Below, one piece after another: positions 1 to 9,136 of a stretch of 64,000 nt of DNA. This stretch comes from Symsagittifera roscoffensis. Its lineage: Eukaryota; Xenacoelomorpha; Acoela; Convolutidae. Position 1 is the first letter of the stretch. Each line of letters opens with the position of its first letter. The stretch lies in contig NC_087063.1 of the NCBI RefSeq assembly GCF_963678635.1, positions 85,051,574 through 85,115,573 on the forward strand. Direction: 5' to 3'. Below the pieces are notes generated by a model. It had not been told where the DNA came from, did not search any database, and saw nothing but the letters and a program-made list of their open reading frames with translations. The position numbers were made by a program, and so were the translations under genes.

Positions 1-31
1 CCAGAGCTTCTCGCCAGCCTCCGATCTTCTG

Positions 32-1504
32 CTATGTCTGCAATGCTCCAGGGAATACTTCCACGCTGAGGGACGTCACTAGCTCATGGGCACGCTCCAG
101 GCGCTCAAGCGACTCTATCGAACTCGTCATGCTACAAAATCCCAAGGCTGTGGTCAAGTTTACATCCGTCACCCCATGACAGTCCGCGACCAACTCCATG
201 CCACTCTTTTCTGACATGCTCAATCTTCCGTACAATCGTGCCAGTTGTCGATGATGCTCACTCAGCGTAATCAGGCAGTGCCCCAAGTTGCAAACATGTC
301 CTTCCATTCCACTATGTTGAGCTAAGCATGTGCCTTGCTTCAACCAATTGCTCGATGGACTTTCCTCGGATAGCTCCGTGGATGGGTTGCTCTTCCGCTT
401 CGTCAACCTCATGGCCAGCAGATGGTGTATTATGGCCAGATCATGTAGACTCGCGTCATCATCCAGGTCTAACCTGATATCCGCCGTCATGTCCCAGATT
501 AAACCGGCGTTAGGATGAGGACACCACGATGGCTTCATGAGTTCCCACATCGTTACTAGACTGGTTTTCAAGGGACCGTCCCAAGAACCACAATCAAAAC
601 TCACTTGCCCCTTTAGCTCGGGAACCGAGGGTTTGACCACTCGTTCTTCTAAGATAATTCCCAGCTTGGGTTGTTCCACCATCAGCATTCCAGTTTCTTT
701 AATCCGTTCAACCCAGAAATTGAGTACTATGACTTGCTCATAGTCGAAGTACGCTTCCCTGGCTTCTTCATTCACGAAGGGATTATACGCCATCCCCGGT
801 ATGCCAGACACATATTGGAACGACTTCAGTTTCCCTAGTGTTGCAAAGTCTTTTTGTCCCCTGACTGCTTCAATCAACTCCCGGTTCCCTTTCAATTCTT
901 TGTTGGAATATCTTCTCACTTCTTCCAACTTGCGATAGCTCTCCATGAAATTCGACTCCCTATTTGGTACAGTCAACGGTATTTCCTGATATAGTTCCAG
1001 GAGTGCCCCAAGGAAGTTTCTTTTGCAATCAACTCCCTTTTGCCGAATGATCTTTATGCATTCTCCCAAAACAGGAGTGGGGATACGATCCACCACGAAC
1101 CTGACAAAGCAAAGGGCATCCTTACGCTTAGCCCATGCTATCGCAGAATCGTCTTTTGAAATCAACGCTCGCAGAGCTTCCATCAACTCCAGCTCCTGTT
1201 CCTGTGATTTCGAATCATTACTGGCTTCATATTCCGCCTTCTTGATGCCCATCAAGCACCAAGCCAACCGTACTTGCAGGTCAGTTCTCGTGCACGGATG
1301 AGCCAGGTACGCTGCCACCGTCGCAGGTGCATGCATCGATTCGTCAAAGTATCTCTGGAGGGCCGCCCTCCAACAAATTTCTAGTAGTTTTTCCAATCCG
1401 ATTTCGTTCGCTTCTGAGGACATTACCATGCCGTATTCTTTCCGGTTTAAGTTTTCTCCGTAAGCCCTTTCAGATATTCCTGCATGGCTCGCTTCTCGCT
1501 CCAA
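32..1504 (-). CDS. ORF3 last part, helical unknown protein reaching the window edge
   Basis: A 490-residue open stretch that overlaps the preceding piece by 58 bases in another phase. It is mostly helical with scattered Trp and Cys and contains no motif I can assign. The segment around bases 730-1000 (YNPFVNEE and DYEQVIVLN words) is clearly matched by the decayed minus-strand sequence at 25,050-25,440, which supports its being a real protein of this element family. It ends in TAG at 32-34. Whether that is the natural end or another break cannot be judged from 31 further bases. Confidence 0.6.
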   Translation of the reverse strand: MEREASHAGISERAYGENLNRKEYGMVMSSEANEIGLEKLLEICWRAALQRYFDESMHAPATVAAYLAHPCTRTDLQVRLAWCLMGIKKAEYEASNDSKSQEQELELMEALRALISKDDSAIAWAKRKDALCFVRFVVDRIPTPVLGECIKIIRQKGVDCKRNFLGALLELYQEIPLTVPNRESNFMESYRKLEEVRRYSNKELKGNRELIEAVRGQKDFATLGKLKSFQYVSGIPGMAYNPFVNEEAREAYFDYEQVIVLNFWVERIKETGMLMVEQPKLGIILEERVVKPSVPELKGQVSFDCGSWDGPLKTSLVTMWELMKPSWCPHPNAGLIWDMTADIRLDLDDDASLHDLAIIHHLLAMRLTKRKSNPSTELSEESPSSNWLKQGTCLAQHSGMEGHVCNLGHCLITLSEHHRQLARLYGRLSMSEKSGMELVADCHGVTDVNLTTALGFCSMTSSIESLERLERAHELVTSLSVEVFPGALQT

Positions 1505-3255
1505 GCCATCAGGTGCCCTCTCGCGGAGTTCCTCGCTTTCAACATCTCCACATAATCCCCTGCTAGATCTCCCATGTGGGCCGATTCCGGCACAGTAACT
1601 CGATTGTACTCGACCACGTCGAGTTGTCCTTCCAGTTTCAACTTGGCTATGTTGGTTCGCGAGGGCCTGTTATCTTCAAGTCCTCCAGATCCACACTGAC
1701 TGATGATCTCCATCTCTAGCTTAGTGTCTGCCAGGGTTCCTGCTGTCTTCTTTGATTTCATGGCTGTCATGGTCAGACCTGCCAAGAGCATAGGGGGTAT
1801 CAGATTCTCTTTTTCTCCCCCGGTCAGTGGCGCACCATCTCTTTGCCCGCTCTCGCCTGAACGACCTGCGCTCGTCAGAGAGGCCACCACTGCGCTGGCT
1901 TTTGACTTCACCACTCTCGGGTTCACGGCTCGACTTCCTGTCTTCCCTTTTAGTCGCTTCAGCCCCTTTCTGGCTCTTCTAACGGGTAATTTCTTTGTGA
2001 CCTGCTGATCATCGGCACTGTCTTTTGTAACTGACTCGGTCAGAACATCCGACTCCATGGAGTTCACTATTTTCTCCAGGACCTCACGCATGATGGGTTG
2101 GTTCAATCCCACCTTCATTATGGACTGCGTCCCATATCGTCGTATCACGTCCCATGACTTTTCCATGAAGTCCAGGTTGCCCCTGTCTTGCCTTCTAGTT
2201 CACTTTGATATCTCTCCCATTCCTCTTCGATTTTTTCTCCTCCTCGGTGACTCATGGAGCAATCTTTGCGGATCCCTGCTTCGGCAATCTCTCGCCTGAC
2301 TTATTGGATCCATCGGGGATAAATCGGCCGACGCCTCCTTTGTAGGGGACATGAAAGACGATGGCGTCATCAGCAATAGACTCCCATAGACTTCCCCATC
2401 GTCGTCTTCACTGAACCTGTACTCTAGCAAGTCTCTCTCCAACGCTCCTAGATCCGTCTCACCCGGTTTTCCCTTCTTTCCATCGATGTCGTTATCGTTA
2501 TCGTCCTGATCCATCAATTCATCGTCATCTGCATCAGGTTTCGGCTTGGGTCCTGAAGGGCCTTGTCGCGTGTCTATGCCCGAGTCCGGCCGCGCCGGTA
2601 CGGTCATGTCTCCTGCGTGATCAAACAATTCATCGTTCACCAGGATTTCTACGGACTCCTCGCCATGTGGTGCCAGGTCCTCTATCTTTATGTATGAGCC
2701 TCCTCTGCTCTCCTTTGCCACTTCCAGCATCACTACTTTCATTTCTCCTGACCACTTCAGTCTTGATAAGTCATCTGTGGGAGTATACACCTCGTTCCAC
2801 ATTTCAGCCGAGACCTCTGGTCTCCTGGAAGGTAGTGCCTTGATCTTTTTCCTACTCCAAGCATCAGGAAATGAGAAGTCAAACGTGTGCGCGGCTGCAA
2901 CATTCCAGCTGATGAAGCGCGGCTCCATCCCTTCACTCCACTTCAGCATCCTCTTCTCTGCATCACGAGCGGCTCCGATGCGAGGGGAAATGACGGGAGA
3001 TTTGACTCCCAACAACATCCTCCTTATCGGTGGATATCGAGGGCATTAGTCCGGCAGCGGCCTGGACCCGGAAAGCCACGCTTGCTGGTTCTCTTTCGCG
3101 TGTGCGTAGGCTTCTGGCAAGAGTGGGACTCTCATTGCCGCTCCTGTATCTTTCACTACTGGTCTCAGATTCCAAAGCTTCGGGTTAAACTGGATGTGGG
3201 AAAGGTCCTCACGGCCCATTCGGCACTTGAAGTGGTTGTTAAAATCCATCAACAC
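1447..3255 (-). CDS. ORF3 C-terminal region, one frame with two stops, charged linker
   Basis: Three open pieces (3255-3046, 3018-2200 and 2166-1447) lie in the same frame and are separated only by a stop and 9-11 codons each, so they were one protein. The first carries a FNNHFKCRM-like and PKLWNLRPVVKDTG segment. The second has a WSEGMEPRFISWN segment, then an acidic run of Asp/Glu around 2440-2540 (minus-strand reading DADDDELMDQDDNDND) and a basic end. The third is Lys/Arg/Ser-rich with a helical C-terminus. No known domain is recognised. The charged central part suggests a flexible or nucleic-acid-associated region, which is inference. Confidence 0.55.
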
Positions 3256-3308
3256 CCAACCTGGCTCCGCTATTCTTTCGAACAGCCTATCGTCGCTGGC
3301 CAGCCCCC

Positions 3309-4901
3309 TCAGCTCCCCTCAGAACAATCCACGACTGAGACCAGGTTGACATACAACACAGAATTCCTGTATGCCTTGACTTGCACGTCCGGGAACGCGA
3401 AAGACATCACCGGTCCATACACCACCGTGACGAATTCCCGCAGTCCGTGAATCAGAGCCAACGGATCGATCCGCATCATGATAGCTAAATCTGTCAGCAA
3501 GGGCATGCCACAATACTGCTTACACTCACCCGCATCCGTCGCCACCTTATCTTCTCCCGTGACGCTTCTGTTCTGTTGCAAGAGATATTGGAACAGGAGA
3601 GTCTTCCAGTCTTTCATCTTCCTGAGCGAGGCGGTTTCCAACTGCGCGTTGAACTCACGACTTGTTCCCTGGAGTTGTTCAGGGTAACGCAACATCACAA
3701 GCAAATCACCCAGTCGACCGTAGGTCATGGCAATCAGAGTCAGGAGTCCATCCAGTCTCAAATCTGCCAACGCTTGGGTGAAGAGGTTCGCCGGCCCCTT
3801 CACGAAATTTTCATGACCAAATGTCACGTATAGGGCTAATATCAGGCCAATCGACAACTTCCTGATATCCTTAACGAAACTCGCGATCAGGATCCGAGAT
3901 GCCCTCGGATAGCACGTCGACAGGAAGGATGGCGTCCATCCCACTCCCATTCCACCCAAGATGGCATCCGATCGTTCATACTGTGCCCTCATGGCTAGCA
4001 CGTCAGCTTGGAACTTGTCCAACGACATCGTGTTTACGTCCTGCATCAATTTCAACATCATACCCCCAGCTAAATCCCGGGCATCAAACAAGTTCTTCGG
4101 ATACACGTGTATCTCTTTGATCACTGCCGGCGCATGCTCAAACGCGTCCTCACCCAAGGTGCACAGCCTTGGCGACAAGTACAACCATACGTTGTTGTGC
4201 GGCTTCGTGCGCAAAGCCATTGCCATGAGATCTTCTTCCGCTGACGTCATGTTTTTCTTGACTGTCCTTCCATGCTCATTCTCTGCATGATCCATCTGTC
4301 TGAACCAGAGATCATCAGCCACCTGTTGTACTAACAGATGATCGTCATCTACCCCTGGTCTTAACTTCAGCAATCTGGCAAAGTTGGACAGCTCCAACCC
4401 CAGAACCTCATCTAGCACCAACCGAGTTGTGCTACAATCTTTGAGTCCCTGTATGGCATTGGAAATGTCAGCCCAAACGGCAGGAAGCTCAGATCGGGAT
4501 GGGTAATAATTGTCTGGGTCTACCACTCTGTTCGGGGCAGGAATTATCACGTTGAACCGTCCCTCTGCTATCGTTGTGACCATCGTGTACACAAACTGAA
4601 GGGGTTCTGGCAATGCAGCGTACCCTGGTGACAACACAAAGACCACCTTCACTACATTTTGGGTGAAACGTTGTTTTGCTGCTGTTTCTACCTCAGCCAT
4701 CGCCGAGAGCAATGTCATTATCGCCTCCCCTATGACCTCGTTGCTCGGGATCGACCCATCCGTCAGACGTGTCAACAAGCCCCTGCTTTGCAGATGATCA
4801 TTTGAGCCTGCAACCACTATCACCTGCGGCTCCATGCTGACCACCCTTCGCACACTTATCATCAAGCCTATTGCCTGTCCCCAGTCCAATTGAGGCGCCA
4901 A
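3309..4901 (-). CDS. ORF3 central conserved domain, possibly a degenerate second SGNH-like fold
   Basis: A 530-residue open stretch, the longest in this part. Near the N-terminus a hydrophobic strand leads into VVAGSNDHL, resembling SGNH block III (GTND) with its preceding strand. About 90 residues later comes VVFVLSPGYAALP, like the next central strand. A clear catalytic Ser block and a DxxH block are not visible, so activity is doubtful. The remainder is helical and has no recognised family. This domain is the best preserved part of ORF3 in the window: decayed copies occur at 28,130-28,960, 33,820-34,660 and 38,760-39,590, each matching the DHLQSRGLL, VLDEVLGLEL and ALYVTFG-like segments. 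That conservation argues that it was once under selection. Confidence 0.68.
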   Translation of the reverse strand: MAPQLDWGQAIGLMISVRRVVSMEPQVIVVAGSNDHLQSRGLLTRLTDGSIPSNEVIGEAIMTLLSAMAEVETAAKQRFTQNVVKVVFVLSPGYAALPEPLQFVYTMVTTIAEGRFNVIIPAPNRVVDPDNYYPSRSELPAVWADISNAIQGLKDCSTTRLVLDEVLGLELSNFARLLKLRPGVDDDHLLVQQVADDLWFRQMDHAENEHGRTVKKNMTSAEEDLMAMALRTKPHNNVWLYLSPRLCTLGEDAFEHAPAVIKEIHVYPKNLFDARDLAGGMMLKLMQDVNTMSLDKFQADVLAMRAQYERSDAILGGMGVGWTPSFLSTCYPRASRILIASFVKDIRKLSIGLILALYVTFGHENFVKGPANLFTQALADLRLDGLLTLIAMTYGRLGDLLVMLRYPEQLQGTSREFNAQLETASLRKMKDWKTLLFQYLLQQNRSVTGEDKVATDAGECKQYCGMPLLTDLAIMMRIDPLALIHGLREFVTVVYGPVMSFAFPDVQVKAYRNSVLYVNLVSVVDCSEGS

Positions 4902-5269
4902 AAGAGAGAACGGGGCGTATAGAGATAATCGGAACTGGCCACAATCAGATACTTGGCAGCTTTCATATCTAAGGGATCATAAGCGGCAAACAGGCCGTCG
5001 CCTACTGGGGCCTTCAGTTTCCCATATATCTTGTCATCTCCACCCACCGTGGTCGTTCGGGGGTAGTCCCTCGAATATTCGCCAGGCGTCTGACCGGGTG
5101 GTTTAGCAAACTGCCTGTACATCTTTTGATGCTTGTTATTAGGCTTGTTATCTGCCTGAAACTTACCCTTGCGAGCAGGTGGCGTCAGTTCCCGGGCTCT
5201 CTGTCGGACGTCCGTAAGAGACCGGGTATTCAAAGGTCCAAAGGTATTGTCCTGAGGCAACCCATTCAA
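4868..5269 (-). CDS. ORF3 linker between the two SGNH-like domains
   Basis: A 133-residue piece in a different phase from both neighbours. It has a basic Lys/Asn/Pro-rich first half without predicted fold, then a hydrophobic strand of the form KYLIVASSDYLYTP. That strand resembles the first beta strand and block I of an SGNH fold but has SSD instead of GDS. The frame ends at 4868 and overlaps the next piece, which starts at 4901. The 120 bases upstream (5270-5391) lack a long frame and probably belong to the same protein with another indel. Confidence 0.55.
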   Translation of the reverse strand: MNGLPQDNTFGPLNTRSLTDVRQRARELTPPARKGKFQADNKPNNKHQKMYRQFAKPPGQTPGEYSRDYPRTTTVGGDDKIYGKLKAPVGDGLFAAYDPLDMKAAKYLIVASSDYLYTPRSLFWRLNWTGDRQ

Positions 5270-5391
5270 GTGTGCGTGCCGGAGCGTAGTCGTGGAGCTG
5301 AACTGCTCCTGCTCTGCTAGTAGCTAGTCCACGCCCGGTATCCGATATAGTCGCGACACTGTGGGACTCTCTCCACCAATCATTTTCATTT

Positions 5392-6330
5392 TCACTTCGT
5401 TGACATGTCCGTCTTGTACTGTCCCCAATGACTAGGGTCTGATTGGTTCCAAAGCAGCACGTTGCGTGGTTCAACTCCCTCCGCTGGCACGGCGCTCGTA
5501 GACGGTCCGGCTGCTGAAGCAGGGTTTGCCGTGGCAGGCGGGTCGTTCCTCCTAGACACGGTCTGGGAGTTATTCCTGTTCTGATCAACTGATCTCCCGA
5601 GTCGGCTTTCAAGCGGTTGTGTTCTGGGAGAAGGAGCAGTCCCTAGCTTCTCTCTTACGTTTGAGCTCGGAGCGACGGGTGCAGCTGCAGCCGTCTCCAT
5701 TGCCAAGGGCCCTAGACGGTTGACGAGGGATTTGGGCACGCTTGCCCTTATTCTATTTCCTCCGGTCGAGCTGGTCCGAGCCAGAGAACTGGTCGTCCTC
5801 GACTCCTGCTCCACTTCCCTCAATTGCGTCTGAAATACATCATTGACCCAGTGTCTCTCTCGTTGGGTGTTGAAATGTATTCCATCTCTGGTAAGCGCGA
5901 TGTGATCAATCATGCGCAGCATGTTTTCGAGATCCAGAAGACGCAGCTCGCCAGGGTTGTTTCTCACCAGACTGCGGATCATTTCGTTCCACCGTGTCAC
6001 GTTGCCATTCATGAAATCTGCCACTGTGGTGCCCACCAGCGGGTTTTGTGGTATCGTGCACAGCACTACAAGCCTGGGCCTGTACTTCTCCTTTAGTTCG
6101 ATCAAGAGGCATACCAATAGAGGCTCCCACTTGCTCTCCGGAGTCACTGGGGCTCTCGAGACGTCGTTGGTTCCCAGCATTATTACCAGTATATCCAGGT
6201 GATCTTTGCTCTGGAATTCCATCATCTTGATGACCTGAGCCACTGAGGCTCCTCCAAAGGACAGAGTGGTAGTCTGACCATAGACGAAGATCTCATTCAG
6301 ATCCCTCACCAAACTGTCTCCTATGATCAA
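5392..6330 (-). CDS. SGNH/GDSL-type hydrolase domain
   Basis: A 312-residue stretch. The SGNH family blocks are all present. Block I is IIGDSL (Ser6, bases 6310-6321), block II is SFGGAS at residues 24-29, block III is GTND at residues 53-56 (6163-6174), and block V is DGIH at residues 149-152 (5875-5886). The catalytic Ser, the oxyanion Gly/Asn and the Asp/His pair are therefore kept. The open frame extends upstream of the first ATG, consistent with a fusion to the coiled-coil part. Residues 170-312 are a disordered Ser/Pro/Arg tail. SGNH enzymes are esterases or lipases, acting on acyl or acetyl esters; the substrate here is unknown. Esterase domains also occur in some CR1-type LINEs, but they are not expected in Ty3/Gypsy elements. 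Confidence 0.83.
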   Translation of the reverse strand: MIIGDSLVRDLNEIFVYGQTTTLSFGGASVAQVIKMMEFQSKDHLDILVIMLGTNDVSRAPVTPESKWEPLLVCLLIELKEKYRPRLVVLCTIPQNPLVGTTVADFMNGNVTRWNEMIRSLVRNNPGELRLLDLENMLRMIDHIALTRDGIHFNTQRERHWVNDVFQTQLREVEQESRTTSSLARTSSTGGNRIRASVPKSLVNRLGPLAMETAAAAPVAPSSNVREKLGTAPSPRTQPLESRLGRSVDQNRNNSQTVSRRNDPPATANPASAAGPSTSAVPAEGVEPRNVLLWNQSDPSHWGQYKTDMSTK

Positions 6331-6350
6331 GTGGCGACTCCCTGGGAGAA

Positions 6351-7493
6351 TTACCTGGTCGTAGCGTGGTTCCAGCTCATGTCATTCAGGCAGGCTCGAG
6401 GATGCTCCGCGGCCACTTGCGTGAACCGATGACGTGCCATCAGATGCTTCCTAATGTCTACCACGCGGGACTTCTGAAAGGTTCCGCAATGCGCAGTCCC
6501 CGAGGACGCTACCGTGCGGGGTGCTCGCTCCGAGCTATTGGATGAATGATCACGACGTTGGGAACGAACGATCCTACCCAATGTCCGCCCAGTGGTTCTG
6601 TTGATCTCATCTATTGCTGCTCTGGCCACTTGATTGAATGATTCTTGGAACTGAGGAGCGAGATAGGTGTCAGAAGGGTCTGGTATCGTGTTCCTCTGAC
6701 TGAAAGCAGACTGTTGTGTCTGCTGAGGAGCCTCGGGCCCTCTCGATGCACACAGCTCCTGTACTCTTGTCTTGGGGCGTGTGTCGCTGGATCCCTCCGA
6801 GGATTTCATTGTCGCCAGAACCTCCTGCGACACTTGGCTCATCTTTGCCATATACAGCTCCTTCAGGTGCTTTTTTTCATCCTCCTTATAGGCCACCTGC
6901 AGATCTTCGTATTTCTTTTTCCATTCGTCTCTTTCTCGAGCTATCGCTCTATACTCCTGGAGTTTGGCACACAGCTTGCTCTGGTCTCTCTCCTTCTTCT
7001 CCAACGTCCTAATCGTCTCCAACGTCTGGATCTCTATTTCACTCACCCTCACTCTCTTCGGAGGAGGAGCAGCTGTTGGAGAGTCGACCGAATGTGACGG
7101 GCCTGGCCCATCACGTTGTCTTTTCGCTCCGATGAGCGGCTGCGCAGGTGGGACCGGTAAGGGCATCTCACCTAGCCGGTGGTCCCTCTGTTCACCTAAT
7201 CCTGGATCACGAGCCAGGTCGTGGCCAGACATTTCTCCACGCCGCCATCTCATCAGTCGGTTTCGACCTCTCTCGGCGGTCCCGGACTCACCGAAGGCCA
7301 ACATCAACACGACTTCTGTAGGGCGATTCCCTCGACCCTCTCGTCCTAATGCATTGAGGAGCGCGACCACAAACATTGCCAGCCCCGGGTCTTCTCGTGT
7401 AAACTCGCAATCGATCAGCCGCTGATAGATCTCGTCTAGAGTCGCTCCTAGACTCGCTGAGAGGAATTCCATAAGTTCGTTCGTGTCACCCAT
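6351..7493 (-). CDS. ORF3 N-terminal part: helical domain, long coiled coil, zinc-finger-like end
   Basis: A 380-residue protein starting at an ATG after the spacer. Residues 1-80 are predicted helical with a conserved look but no known family to me. Residues 90-150 are Pro/Arg-rich. Residues 152-220 form a clear coiled coil rich in Glu/Lys/Leu. Near the end a Cys followed by FQKSRVVDIRKHLMARH resembles the second half of a C2H2 zinc finger, but the first Cys of such a finger is not seen. The frame ends at 6351; the SGNH hydrolase continues in another phase within about 25 bases, so both were probably one protein separated by an indel. Confidence 0.65.
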   Translation of the reverse strand: MGDTNELMEFLSASLGATLDEIYQRLIDCEFTREDPGLAMFVVALLNALGREGRGNRPTEVVLMLAFGESGTAERGRNRLMRWRRGEMSGHDLARDPGLGEQRDHRLGEMPLPVPPAQPLIGAKRQRDGPGPSHSVDSPTAAPPPKRVRVSEIEIQTLETIRTLEKKERDQSKLCAKLQEYRAIARERDEWKKKYEDLQVAYKEDEKKHLKELYMAKMSQVSQEVLATMKSSEGSSDTRPKTRVQELCASRGPEAPQQTQQSAFSQRNTIPDPSDTYLAPQFQESFNQVARAAIDEINRTTGRTLGRIVRSQRRDHSSNSSERAPRTVASSGTAHCGTFQKSRVVDIRKHLMARHRFTQVAAEHPRACLNDMSWNHATTR

Positions 7494-7966
7494 TTCTTAT
7501 CGCGTTGATTCTTGTTGTCGTGTAGTTTCTTCCTGTCTCGTTTGATTCAATGAATTCAATAAACAATTTCTGATCAATCAAGATCTAAAAAACAAGTCGC
7601 GACTTAAAACCATCATTTTTGGATAAAACATCATTCAACTCTTTAAAACTCCTCATTGAAATTCTCTTCTCAATCCTGATTTAAAAATTTAGCACCAAGG
7701 TGGATCGTCTACCTGTACCTGCGTCAGGGTAGCAGAATGAGCGCTGTCACCTTGATGACCTGGAGTACTCTAGGTCTTTTATGACACAAAACATAAAACA
7801 TATCATAACAATAACATATCACATAAACGCATAAACATCACACATCTATATTATCACATAAAAACATAATCCCTAATATTGTACCTAAAACCTAATCCTA
7901 GTCTAAAACTTGACACTAATTCTTATCAAGTAACTTAATAAAACCACTTATCGCCAAATGCAATTC
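7494..7966. other. Non-coding spacer between the pol/macro region and ORF3
   Basis: About 470 bases with stops in every frame. The part nearest pol is AT-rich with repeated ATAACA/CATAAA runs. The central part (about 7694-7770) is more GC-rich and contains a short imperfect inverted repeat around caccaaggtgg and ccaccttgatg-like words. On the minus strand a TTGATTGATCAG stretch about 75 bases before the ORF3 ATG resembles a 3' splice site, and a CAGGTAC/CAGGTAGAC pair lies about 130 bases further upstream. ORF3 could therefore be expressed from a spliced or internal transcript; this is a suggestion only. Confidence 0.4.
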
Positions 7967-9136
7967 CTAGCATATGCTCAGATAGTATTTTTTATGTAAG
8001 TAAACCTCTATGTCAGTTTCTGAAAATATCACATGTACAAGTGCGTACAACTCTCTCGGATGTAGCTTTCCCCTATTAGGATCATATACTGGTAACGAGA
8101 GAGAGGTCACTCCTCTCTCAACCAAAAAATCCCTAAGTCGAGTCAAGGCCAATACCAAGCTCTTTGGATCTACGTGTTTTCTATCAGTGGCCTTGGTAAC
8201 CAGGAAATACAAATTTTTCCCTGGTATCTATGATGCAACAGGGGGCAGCGCTATCATCCCTCCCACACCAGGCCTCTGTTTCCATAAAAATTCGATGTTC
8301 TTATACTCTCTGTTGAAATCAGCCGCTAGTGCTGTTTTGAAGCTTACGTCCGCGGTTATCGCTATAGCGCACGTGCGTTCCGTGAGTATGAAATCGCTGT
8401 CCTTTATGACGATATTGTTTGAATAATGGTTCGGTAGGTCAAAATACGATTCAAAAATTTGTCCAAAAGGTGGCTTTTTAGCATTCTCGCCCTCTGTCTC
8501 TAGTTCTCCGGTTTCTCTTGCCGATTTCAATTTTTTTATTATCAGATTTTTGGTGTGAGTGAGTCCTACCCCCACTCCCCGGACAAAAATATCCATCGAC
8601 ATCCCCGTCGATCGCCCAAAGTCTAGGAGATCGAGGTTGGTTTGAGGAACACGTAGAGGACCATCTGGGGCGACCCAGTTGGACTCGGTATTGTCATGAC
8701 TGACGTATTTGATGTCGTCTTTATCGACGTCCTGAATCGTCAGGATCGTCTCTTTTGGATCTGTCGGCAGGTCATGGAGCCATTCGAGCACACGCAAGTT
8801 CGTTAGTTCTTGCTCATGAGTCTGTTCCGCTTCTGGTTCGAACACCACTTCCGGTTCTGATCGATCGTCGATCCAATCCTGATCCATGTCATTCACCAAG
8901 TCGATTTCTTCTAGCACCGCCACTTCGTCCAGTCCTACCAGCGAGTCCATCATATCACTTACAACTATCCTGTCTACGACGAAATCCTCGCCGTACGGAT
9001 TATATTTCTTTTTTGTTTTTTCCTCTCTTGCTCTGGCGTGTTTCCATGGTGGGAGGAAAATCAGGCTGTATTCCTTTGTCAATTTCGATTTGTTCCGGGC
9101 AATCCCAGTCTTCCTCGGCATAAGGTAGAGTTTCAT
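7967..9136 (-). CDS. Polyprotein C-terminus with a divergent macro (ADP-ribose-binding) domain
   Basis: An acidic linker (about residues 30-240) leads into a macro-domain-like fold at about 8407-7975. Seen in order: a short strand like the family's start (IVIKDSDF); an AIAITADVSFKTALAADF segment at the position of the phosphate-binding first loop; a YFLVTK strand; a long helix ending before a GVTSLSLP strand; and a final helix and strand near TDIEVYLH. This order matches TARG1 (OARD1) and ALC1 macro domains. The Lys of YFLVTK (8192-8194) falls where TARG1 has its catalytic Lys84, but the GCGLD loop with Asp125 is replaced. One in-frame TAG (8228-8230) splits the domain. Macro domains bind or remove ADP-ribose; with the altered loop this one may bind without catalysis, which is inference. 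Confidence 0.72.

Noticed and set aside
6645-7425. Long plus-strand frames opposite the ORF3 N-terminus
   Set aside because: They are antisense to a coiled-coil coding strand and have unbalanced composition; the minus strand explains the region.
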